Below, piece after piece: positions 36,219-44,200 of a stretch of 64,000 bases of DNA. This DNA comes from Bacteroidia bacterium (GTDB taxonomy: Bacteria > Bacteroidota > Bacteroidia > B-17B0 > Aurantibacillaceae), in NCBI GenBank assembly GCA_026003255.1, contig BPGX01000004.1, positions 1-64,000 on the forward strand, read 5' to 3'. The notes under the pieces were generated by a model. That model saw only the letters and a program-made list of their open reading frames with translations, made no database searches and was not told the origin of the DNA. Within the stretch, counting starts at the first letter, position 1, and every line of letters starts with the position of its first letter. The translations under genes were made by a program, and so were the position numbers.

Positions 36219-37274
36219 ATGAAAAAGATTATACAAATTTATTTCTGGCTGTTTCTTTCCTCATTATTTGTACAATCACAAACAGATACCGTTAAAATAG
36301 CAGCCACACTTACACCCGAACAAATCGCACAAAATGATTATAATACAGGTTTAAATTATTTAAATAACAATAATCCAACAATGGCTATTCAATTCTTCAC
36401 TCAAGCATTACAAAATCTCCCTAATTTTGAAAAAGCATTCTACAACAGATCATTAGCATATATTCAACAAAAAAATTATTCTGAAGCACTCAAGGACATC
36501 AATCAGGCCATACAACTTAAACCCTCCGATGAATATTATTTTTCAAAATCACTCATCTTTTTTCATCAAAATCTGAAAGATAGCCAGGAACAGGTATTAC
36601 AAAAAGTTTTAGTAATCAACCCTAACCACGCAGAAGCAAATTATTATTTAGGCATGCTTTATTTTAATTATCAGGATTACGATAAAGCCCTACAATACTA
36701 TCAAAAAGCCATTCAATCTAAGTCCGATTATGCGTACGCTTATAATGATTTAGCATCTACTTATCTGATGAAAAATGATATTGAAAATGCTATTAAAAAC
36801 TATGAATTAGCCGCCAAATACGCACCTCAAGCATTTATTTACAACAATCTTGGATCAGCATATAGACAAAAGAAAGATTATACCAAAGCCATTGAAGCTT
36901 ATACTAAAGCCACTATGATAGATGAAAATTATTTTCTTGCCTACATCAATAGTGGTGCTGCACGATTAGAAAAAGGCGATTTATCTGGTGCAAAAGCAGA
37001 TTTTGAAAAGGTAATTAAAAAAGACCCAAAAAATTCTGCCGCGTACAATGGACTTGCGGGTGTTTATATTAAAGAAAAAGATTACAAAAAAGCCAAAGAA
37101 ATGGCTACACGCGCGATTGAATTAGACCCTAATAATGGACAGGCCTATTACAACAGAGGTATTGCCAGACAAATGTTACGTGAAGAAGAAGAATGCTGTA
37201 AGGATTGGAAAAAAGCTTTGGAATTGGGCATCACGCCTGCAAAATCCTTTATCTCAACCGATTGTGAAGATTAG
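36219..37274 (+). CDS. Secreted tetratricopeptide-repeat protein
   Basis: 351 residues. Signal peptide 1-21 (FVQSQ). About eight to nine TPR units then run nearly to the C-terminus, e.g. QNDYNTGLNYLNNNNPTMAI, AYNDLASTYLMKNDIENAIK, AYNGLAGVYIKEKDYKKAKE and AYYNRGIARQMLREEEECC. TPR arrays bind protein partners; this one is periplasmic. The closing part (NRGIARQMLREEEECCKDWKKALELG) resembles Bacteroidota TPR proteins of unknown job. It is 22 bases upstream of the PorE-like gene, so a shared T9SS or cell-envelope role is plausible but inferred. Confidence 0.85.
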   Translation: MKKIIQIYFWLFLSSLFVQSQTDTVKIAATLTPEQIAQNDYNTGLNYLNNNNPTMAIQFFTQALQNLPNFEKAFYNRSLAYIQQKNYSEALKDINQAIQLKPSDEYYFSKSLIFFHQNLKDSQEQVLQKVLVINPNHAEANYYLGMLYFNYQDYDKALQYYQKAIQSKSDYAYAYNDLASTYLMKNDIENAIKNYELAAKYAPQAFIYNNLGSAYRQKKDYTKAIEAYTKATMIDENYFLAYINSGAARLEKGDLSGAKADFEKVIKKDPKNSAAYNGLAGVYIKEKDYKKAKEMATRAIELDPNNGQAYYNRGIARQMLREEEECCKDWKKALELGITPAKSFISTDCED

Positions 37275-37296
37275 TAAAAACTAAAATAAGTAGAAT

Positions 37297-39339
37297 ATGA
37301 AAACCATAAATTTTTTAATAGCATTATTTGTAAGTGTGCAGTTAATAGCACAAAATGTAGAATTTGAAAAGAAAAATTTTCCAGGAAGAAAAGATGAATT
37401 GAACGAAGCAAAAGATAATATCAAAAAAGGCGATGAGATATTTGAACAAGGCGAAGCGTATTACAGAGATGCATTGCCTTATTATTTAAAGGCACAAGCG
37501 TTTAATCCCAATAATGCAAAACTAAATTTTAAGATTGGACTTGCTTATTTACATTCGTTTGAAAAGAAAAAAGCATACGATTATATTTTAAAAGCGTTTA
37601 CTTTAGACCCTCAGGTTGATCCAAAGATTCGTTATTATATGGGAAGAGTTTATCATCTAAATTCCGAATGGGATAAAGCCATTCAGGAATACAATATGTA
37701 TTTGAATAGTATTAAAGATAAAAATGAAATTAAAGATGTCAAGAAAAAAATTGAAGAATGTAATAATGGCAAAATTTTATCTCAAACTCCAATTCGCGTT
37801 TGGGTTGATAATTTAGGTCCAGAAGTCAATACTTCTTTTAATGAATACTCTCCTGTGATTACAACCGATGAAAGTGTATTAATGTTTACTTCTCGACGAC
37901 CGGGTGGTGTAGGAAATAAAATTGATGAAAACAAAAACGAATACTTTGAAGATGTTTGGGTAAGTTACAAGTCGGGCAAAAAATTTACAACTGCCACTAA
38001 CCTGGGACCGCCAGTGAATACAGAGAACCACGACGCCGCCGTTTGTTTATCGCCTGATGGTCAAAAATTAATTACCTATCAGGGTGGTGTAAATGGAGGA
38101 GACTTATTTATTTCTTATTTAGTGGGTAAAGTTTGGTCAAAGCCAGAAAATTTAGGAAAAGCCATTAATACAAAATACCATGAGTCCTCAGCTTCATTCT
38201 CTTATGATGGTAAAATATTATATTTTGTGAGTGATAGAGATGGTGGAATTGGCGGTCACGATATTTATTATTCAGAAATCAATGAAAAAGGGAAATTTGA
38301 AAAAGCTGTGAACATTGGTCCGGTAATTAATACAGAATACGATGAAGAAGCTGTATACATGATGCCGGATGGAAAAACAATGTACTTTGCCTCCAAAGGA
38401 CATAATTCAATTGGCGGATACGATGTGTTCAAAACTACTTTTGAAAATGGACAATGGACAAAGCCCGTTAACTTGGGTATTCCAATTAATACGCCGGACG
38501 ACGATGCGTTTTTTGCATTGGCGGGAAGTGGACGCAGAGCATACTATTCTTCCGCTTCACTCGGTGGCTATGGTGGAATGGACTTATATAAGATTACCAT
38601 TCTTGGTCCCGAAAAACAACCATTGCTCAATACACAAGACCAGTTATTAGCAATGGCTGCCAAACCTGTTACGAATCTGAAAGTAGAGCAAGCAGTAGAA
38701 GTTACCAAACCAAAAATGACATTATTGAAAGGTATTGTTTATGATGCTAAAACCAATGAACCGCTGGAAGCCATCCTCAATCTGATTGATAATGAAAAAA
38801 ATGTGATATTGGCTTCATTTAAATCCAATGCTGCAACAGGTAAATATCTGGTAACACTTCCGTCCGGAAAAAATTATGGTATTGCTGTTCAACGAGAAGG
38901 TTATTTGTTCCATTCTGAAAATTTCAACCTACCTGCCGATGCCGACTATCAGGAAGTTACAAAAGATATTCCACTTAAAAAGATTGAAATTGGTAATGCA
39001 ATTGTTTTGAAAAACATCTTCTTTGATTTTGATAAAGCCACCTTACGACCAGAATCATACAATGAGTTGGACAGATTAGTAACTTTACTTACTGAAAATC
39101 CTTCTATTAAAGTGGAAATTTCTGCTCATACAGATAGTAAAGGGTCTGATGAATATAATATGAAACTTTCTCAGAAACGTGCAGAATCAGTGGTGAATTA
39201 TTTGATTAACAAAGGAATTTCATCAGACCGATTGATTGCAAAAGGATATGGAGAAACACAACCTATTGATACCAACGATACAGAAGAAGGGCGTCAAAAC
39301 AATAGGCGCGTTGAGTTTAAAATCATTAGTGCAAAATAA
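37297..39339 (+). CDS. OmpA-family protein with TPR, beta-propeller and CarboxypepD_reg domains (PorE-like)
   Basis: 680 residues. Signal peptide 1-18 without a lipobox. TPR-like helices at about 30-160 are followed by a PD40/WD40-like propeller at about 185-440 (repeated SPDGQKLI, SYDGKILYFVSDRDGGIGGHDIY, MPDGKTMYFASKG). A carboxypeptidase-regulatory-like fold spans about 475-555 and a peptidoglycan-binding OmpA domain about 556-680 (IFFDFDKATLRPES, EISAHTDSKGSDEYN, RLIAKGYGE, NNRRVEF). That four-domain order is the one described for PorE, which ties the T9SS to the cell wall. P. gingivalis PorE is a lipoprotein; this one lacks the cysteine. Paralogues are common, so the exact role is inferred. 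Confidence 0.85.
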   Translation: MKTINFLIALFVSVQLIAQNVEFEKKNFPGRKDELNEAKDNIKKGDEIFEQGEAYYRDALPYYLKAQAFNPNNAKLNFKIGLAYLHSFEKKKAYDYILKAFTLDPQVDPKIRYYMGRVYHLNSEWDKAIQEYNMYLNSIKDKNEIKDVKKKIEECNNGKILSQTPIRVWVDNLGPEVNTSFNEYSPVITTDESVLMFTSRRPGGVGNKIDENKNEYFEDVWVSYKSGKKFTTATNLGPPVNTENHDAAVCLSPDGQKLITYQGGVNGGDLFISYLVGKVWSKPENLGKAINTKYHESSASFSYDGKILYFVSDRDGGIGGHDIYYSEINEKGKFEKAVNIGPVINTEYDEEAVYMMPDGKTMYFASKGHNSIGGYDVFKTTFENGQWTKPVNLGIPINTPDDDAFFALAGSGRRAYYSSASLGGYGGMDLYKITILGPEKQPLLNTQDQLLAMAAKPVTNLKVEQAVEVTKPKMTLLKGIVYDAKTNEPLEAILNLIDNEKNVILASFKSNAATGKYLVTLPSGKNYGIAVQREGYLFHSENFNLPADADYQEVTKDIPLKKIEIGNAIVLKNIFFDFDKATLRPESYNELDRLVTLLTENPSIKVEISAHTDSKGSDEYNMKLSQKRAESVVNYLINKGISSDRLIAKGYGETQPIDTNDTEEGRQNNRRVEFKIISAK

Positions 39340-39343
39340 TTAT

Positions 39344-40111
39344 CTATAAATTTTTTTCAATAATTGAAGTGAGTTCTATAAATTGCTCAAAATGCAGTTG
39401 TTCCGGACGCTTATCTAAATAAGGTAGTGTTATAGTAGAAGACCATTTTTTCAAACTATTCCTTAATGTTTTTCTTCTTTGTTGAAAAGCCGTTTTTACC
39501 ACATCAAAAAAAAGTTTTTCACTTACAGGTAATTGAAAGTGCTTATTTTCAAGCGAAATAACAGCCGATTTAACTTTGGGAGGTGGATTGAAAGAACCTT
39601 CATTCACAGTGAACAAATAGCTTGTTTTGTAAAAAGTTTGAATCAACACACTTAAAATTCCATAATCTTTATTGCCCGGTTGCGAACAAATCCTTTCCGC
39701 TACTTCTTTCTGAAACATTCCTATAAGAAATTCCACATTATTTTTATGCTCCAAAACTTTAAATAAAATTTGGCTGGAAATATTGTATGGAAAATTACCA
39801 ATAATGTTTGTTTTCTGATTAGATAATAATAGTTGAATATAATTTGAATTTAAAAAATCCTCTAACAAGAATTGTTCAGAATGTTCAGGGAATTTGATCC
39901 GTAAATAATTGATGGATTCTTCATCAATATCAATAGCTACAAATTTCTTTTTGGGTAAGCATTGAATCAACTTTTCAGTCAATACTCCTGTACCTGCCCC
40001 AATTTCAATGGTGAAATGTTGAGGATATTTCAGAAAGGATTGAACAATTTTTTCAGCGATGTGAGGATTATTTAAAAAATGCTGACCAAAATACTTTTTA
40101 GGTTTAACCAC
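39344..40111 (-). CDS. rsmA: 16S rRNA (adenine1518-N6/adenine1519-N6)-dimethyltransferase
   Basis: 255 residues, KsgA/RsmA. Dimethylates two adenines in helix 45 during 30S maturation. Seen: KKYFGQHFLNNPHIAEKIV at the N-terminus, SAM site TIEIGAGTGVLTEKL, catalytic NIIGNFPYNISSQILFK (NxPY) and FNPPPKVKSAVI. It follows the DUF4286 gene by 8 bases on the same strand and converges on the PorE-like gene with a 4-base gap. Confidence 0.96.
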   Translation of the reverse strand: MVKPKKYFGQHFLNNPHIAEKIVQSFLKYPQHFTIEIGAGTGVLTEKLIQCLPKKKFVAIDIDEESINYLRIKFPEHSEQFLLEDFLNSNYIQLLLSNQKTNIIGNFPYNISSQILFKVLEHKNNVEFLIGMFQKEVAERICSQPGNKDYGILSVLIQTFYKTSYLFTVNEGSFNPPPKVKSAVISLENKHFQLPVSEKLFFDVVKTAFQQRRKTLRNSLKKWSSTITLPYLDKRPEQLHFEQFIELTSIIEKNL

Positions 40112-40119
40112 AATTTTGA

Positions 40120-40425
40120 TTATTCAATGGTTCTTAAAATAGTTCTGGTTGCTACAAATTTACCTTCAAACTTATTTTTATGTTCTCGTTGTAAATCAGT
40201 TGCAAACTCTTTTTGATATTTTTCAATATCTTCTACTTTTTCAAAATAATACTGGATATTATAAGTGGAAAGGTCTTCTGACATTGCAGAATAAACTTGA
40301 AAAATTTTATATTGTGTGAAGCATCCGGTATTCATTACATCCGGGATGTGTTTCACTTTCATCCAATTCAACCATTCTTGTTCAAGTTCTTTATCAATTG
40401 CAATTGTTACAGAATAAATAAACAT
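40120..40425 (-). CDS. DUF4286 family protein
   Basis: 101 residues, a ferredoxin-like/dabb-type small fold found in Bacteroidota: MFIYSVTIAIDKELEQEWL, MKVKHIPDVMNTGCF, YNIQYYFEK and a conserved end EHKNKFEGKFVATRTIL. Function unknown. The pairing with rsmA is common in the phylum as far as I recall, and here the two share a promoter at 40437. Confidence 0.85.
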   Translation of the reverse strand: MFIYSVTIAIDKELEQEWLNWMKVKHIPDVMNTGCFTQYKIFQVYSAMSEDLSTYNIQYYFEKVEDIEKYQKEFATDLQREHKNKFEGKFVATRTILRTIE

Positions 40426-40436
40426 TTTTTTGTGGT

Positions 40437-40444
40437 CAAATATA
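40437..40444 (-). promoter_or_regulatory. -7 promoter element (TATATTTG) of DUF4286-rsmA
   Basis: Exact TAnnTTTG on the coding strand, ending 12 bases before the ATG at 40425. Confidence 0.55.
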
Positions 40445-40554
40445 CTATTCTTTGAGTGAATAGGACATATTATTTATTGAATGGGCTATTTCATTGAGTG
40501 AAATATTTGAAAAATGTATTTTTATTTATTTAAATTTAGGGCAGAATTTTAAGA

Positions 40555-43452
40555 ATGAAAAGATTTTTATTAATAATTACTTTATTGTTGTATTTCGTAT
40601 TGAATCCTGTAGAATTAAAATCTCAAGCAACTCAAACAGTTACATTTAATTTCACAGGAGCACCACAACAATTTACTGTACCTGCTTGTGCTAATACCAT
40701 AACAGTTACTGTTGCCGGGGCGCAAGGTGGGGCTTCATCCAGTGGTGCCACTAATTTTGGTGCCACTGTAAGTGGAGTTTTAAATGTAACGCCTGGACAA
40801 GTTTTACAAGTGAACGTAGGCGGACAAGGAACATGCCCGACGACGCCCAATGGAGTTCCCGGAGGTGGAGGATGGAATGGCGGAGGGAATGGCGTAGGTG
40901 TAAGTATGTCTGGTCAAGTGCCATCTTGTGGTGGTGGAGGTGCATCGGATATTAGAGTGCCACCTTATGGCTTAAATGATAGAATTGTAGTGGCTGGTGG
41001 GGGAGGAGGACAAAATGGTGGTGCTTCACAATACCTTGTTTCAGGTGGCGCAGGCGGGTGTGCAAGTGGTGGTGCTGGACAAGGTTCAATTTTTACTGGT
41101 ACAGGTGGAACAGGAGGTACTCAATCTTCTGGCGGAACAGGAGGACCACCCTGGAGTGGTGGAGGCAATACAGGTCAAAACGGAAGTTTAGGTCAAGGTG
41201 GGAATGGTGCAGTGGGTGTTAGTGGAGCAGAAGCACATGGTGGCGGCGGCGGTGGTGGTTACTATGGTGGCGGCGGAGGAGGTAGTGATGGCTGTTGTAA
41301 TGGTTCAAATGGTGGAGGTGCTGGCGGAGGTGGTTCAAGTCTAGTTCCTCCGGGCATGTCCTGTACTGCTGGTAATAATCCGGGTAATGGATATGTCATC
41401 ATCATCGCACCTGTATGTGGATGTACAGTAGCCGCTTCTAATAGTGGAAATGTATGTACAGGGGGCACCTTTTCACTTTCAGCAACAACCGTTACGAATG
41501 CAACTTCCTACTCATGGTCAGGACCCGGAGGGTTTTCTGCTTCTCAACAAAATACTGTAGTAACAAATGCACCTTCAACCGCGAGTGGTATTTATACTGT
41601 ATTGGTAACAGCACCTAATGGAACCTGCTCAGCTACAACTACTGTGAATGTGGTAAGTCCAGGTACTATCACTATTTTTCCAGCAGATACCGTATGTCAG
41701 GGGTCCAGTTTCACTTTATCTGCATCCAATAACTCTACTCTAACGACAACTTATACATGGTCCGGACCCGCTTCTTTTAGCTCTACTCAACAAAATCCAA
41801 TATTAAATAACATTTTACCATCGCAAGCAGGTGCTTATACTGTAACTACCTCTGTAACATTTGGTACTCTTCAATGTAGTACAAATTCATCATCAACACT
41901 AAATGTTTTACCCATCTACACTCCTAATGTTACCCCACCAACTACTATATGTGTTGGCGATAATACAACTTTCACAACTTCTGCTACTTCTGCCAGCAGT
42001 TATTCCTGGACCGGCCCTAATAATTTCACCGCCAATACTCAAAACATCAACTTTATCAACGCACAAGCCAATCAATCCGGAACTTACACCGTTACTGCCA
42101 TCTTTACAAGCGGTAATACTTCCTGTTCAACTTATACTACTACCGATTTATCTGTCTTACCAAAAGTGAATTTCACTCTAAACCCTGTTCCCAATGTTTG
42201 CCCCGGAGAAGCCATTCAAATCAATGGTCCGGCTGGTGCTTCTTCTTATACCTGGGTCAATCCATATAATCAAGTTGTTTCTAATCAACAGAACTTATAC
42301 ATTCCAAATGCAAATTTCGGAATGAGTGGCGTTTATACCCTTTCTGTCCAGCCCAATGGCGGGTGTATTTCATCCAATAACATCAATGTAACTGTCTTAA
42401 CACCCATTTCATTTTCCGTTGTTCCAACAGATAAAACAATTTGTAAAGGCGATAGTGTTTTTGTATATGCAATGTGCACAGGCGGCAGTGGTGTTTACAA
42501 TTATCAATGGTATCCTTACAGTGGTTTGTATTTCCCTTCCGGATTTGCCAACATTGCTCAGCCGAACCAGAGCACTTATTACACAGTAATCGCCAATGAT
42601 GTAGCGTGTCCACAACAAACGATAACGAGTAGTTTTTGGATTAATGTTTTACCTTTACCGGAACCGAATTTTGTGTATGACCAGATTAAAGGTTGTCGTC
42701 CGTTGTGCGTGAGTATGAGTGGATTATCCAGTCCGCCGTCTATCAATACTATATGGGATTTTGGTTATAATTTGTATGCGAACGGGGATAGCATTAATTA
42801 TTGTTTTGATAAGGTGGGTGTATATCCAGTGAAGGTATTTTTAGTGGATTCCAATGGATGTAAGAACGAAGTGATAGCGCCGTTTGTAATAGAAGTATAT
42901 CCACGACCAGAACCGGCAATTTATTATAGTCCAAGTGTGATTACCTTGTTACACAATGAAGTGGAATTTACTGCAACTTATAACACACAATCGCCCATCG
43001 TTTATTGGCATTGGGATTTTGGAGATATTATGACCAATAGTGATACAGCGAACACTCAAATTGCCAATTATACGTACACTTATGTGTCGAACTATCCGGT
43101 GATGTTGATTGCAGAGAATGAGTATGGATGCAGGGACACGGTATATCGTGTAATAAGTGTTACAGAGGAATTTACGATGTACATACCGGATGTATTTACG
43201 CCGAATGGCGATGGATTGAATGATGTTTTTATGGTAAAGGGCGCAGGGTTTATAGAAGAGGGTTTTGAAATGTTAATCTTTGATAGATGGGGAAGATTGA
43301 TTTTTAAGAGTAATAGTCCTTATGTGGGCTGGGATGGTAAGATAAAAGGCGTGGATGCGAAGAATGATGTGTATGTATACAAAATAAGATGTTTTACAAC
43401 GGTACAGAATATTAAGAAAGAGTTTGTTGGGCACATCACGCTTTACCGATAG
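40555..43452 (+). CDS. Large secreted T9SS cargo: glycine-rich domain, Ig/PKD repeats, type B sorting domain
   Basis: 965 residues. Signal peptide 1-24 (LKSQ). At about 28-285 there is a glycine-rich domain starting with a beta segment (ITVTVAGAQGGASSSG) and running through long GGGG tracts to GYVIIIAPVCG. Then come five Ig-like SprB/CARDB-type repeats of about 80 residues, each opening VCxG or ICxG and containing a YSWSGP or YTWSGP strand. Two PKD domains follow (WDFGYNLYAN, WHWDFGDIM). The last 85 residues are the gliding/CHU_C sorting signal (IPDVFTPNGDGLNDVFMV, FDRWGRLIF, GWDGKIKGVDA). It is predicted to be exported by the T9SS and attached to the surface as an adhesin. Its stop abuts the stop of the convergent methylase gene. 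Confidence 0.88.
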   Translation: MKRFLLIITLLLYFVLNPVELKSQATQTVTFNFTGAPQQFTVPACANTITVTVAGAQGGASSSGATNFGATVSGVLNVTPGQVLQVNVGGQGTCPTTPNGVPGGGGWNGGGNGVGVSMSGQVPSCGGGGASDIRVPPYGLNDRIVVAGGGGGQNGGASQYLVSGGAGGCASGGAGQGSIFTGTGGTGGTQSSGGTGGPPWSGGGNTGQNGSLGQGGNGAVGVSGAEAHGGGGGGGYYGGGGGGSDGCCNGSNGGGAGGGGSSLVPPGMSCTAGNNPGNGYVIIIAPVCGCTVAASNSGNVCTGGTFSLSATTVTNATSYSWSGPGGFSASQQNTVVTNAPSTASGIYTVLVTAPNGTCSATTTVNVVSPGTITIFPADTVCQGSSFTLSASNNSTLTTTYTWSGPASFSSTQQNPILNNILPSQAGAYTVTTSVTFGTLQCSTNSSSTLNVLPIYTPNVTPPTTICVGDNTTFTTSATSASSYSWTGPNNFTANTQNINFINAQANQSGTYTVTAIFTSGNTSCSTYTTTDLSVLPKVNFTLNPVPNVCPGEAIQINGPAGASSYTWVNPYNQVVSNQQNLYIPNANFGMSGVYTLSVQPNGGCISSNNINVTVLTPISFSVVPTDKTICKGDSVFVYAMCTGGSGVYNYQWYPYSGLYFPSGFANIAQPNQSTYYTVIANDVACPQQTITSSFWINVLPLPEPNFVYDQIKGCRPLCVSMSGLSSPPSINTIWDFGYNLYANGDSINYCFDKVGVYPVKVFLVDSNGCKNEVIAPFVIEVYPRPEPAIYYSPSVITLLHNEVEFTATYNTQSPIVYWHWDFGDIMTNSDTANTQIANYTYTYVSNYPVMLIAENEYGCRDTVYRVISVTEEFTMYIPDVFTPNGDGLNDVFMVKGAGFIEEGFEMLIFDRWGRLIFKSNSPYVGWDGKIKGVDAKNDVYVYKIRCFTTVQNIKKEFVGHITLYR

Positions 43453-44200
43453 TCAGGAACGTCTTGAAAATTCACTGGCAATAATAGCTGCGCTCATTGC
43501 AACATTTAAGGACTCTGCTTTACTGTAAGGATTTTTTGGAATAGTAATAATTTGATGAGCTTTTTCTTTAATTTTGGGTGATATACCGTGTGCTTCATTG
43601 CCAAGAATAATTAGTCCAGTTTTATTCTTTAAAGAATAAATACTTTGTCCCTGCATGTCAGTAGCATAGATATTTGAGTCCATTTTAAGTTCATTAAATG
43701 GGATGTAATAAACATTTACACGGAGAAATGATCCTTTACTTGCTTGAATTGTTTTAGGATTGTAGAGTTCGACAGTTGTAGGAGAGCAGAAAATTTCATT
43801 AATACCAAACCAGTCGGCGATTCTAATGATTGTCCCCCAAATTACCCGGATCATTAATGTTATCCAGATAAAAGGTAAATTTATTCTTTAAATCAATTCC
43901 TGAAAAAGCAGGAGTTTTAATAAAATTGCAAACTGCAAGAATTTTTGCTGGTGTTGTAAGGGTGGAGATAGCATCAAACACATCTTTATTTGTATGATAT
44001 ACAGGAATAGATTGGTGAAAATTAAAATTAATTGAATGTTCATTTTGAACTACAATAAATTCAATAATTTCGGGTTTGTCTCTTAATGCTTCATTTACTA
44101 ACTTTTCGCCTTCTAATATAAATTTCTGATGTTCTTGTCTGTATTTTTTTTGATGCAAGGATTTAATAAACTTAATTTGATTTTTACTTAAAAACAGCAT
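43453..44200 (-). pseudogene. TrmH/SpoU-family RNA methyltransferase, frameshifted in a G5 run
   Basis: The N-terminal part starts at 44200 (MLFLSKNQIKFIKSLHQKKY) and holds the SpoU substrate-binding domain (KFILEGEKLVNEAL). The frame breaks in NINDPGNLG at the C5 run 43834-43838. The C-terminal SPOUT knot continues in the next frame (TIIRIADWFGINEIFCS, LIILGNEAHGISP, SLNVAMSAAIIASEF). Deleting one G (coding strand) restores DPGNLGTIIRIADWF, the family motif, and a normal protein of about 248 residues. It methylates the 2'-OH of rRNA or tRNA. A sequence error is likely because the rest is undamaged. Its start codon shares CATG with the divergent tamL gene. Confidence 0.9.

Noticed and set aside
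35942-36236. Overlapping frames on both strands across the tRNA-Gly region
   Set aside because: They coincide with the tRNA genes and promoter region and show no protein-like composition.
41262-41468. Proline-rich minus-strand frame opposite the glycine-rich domain
   Set aside because: It is the reverse complement of GGN codons in the cargo gene, with no promoter or start context.
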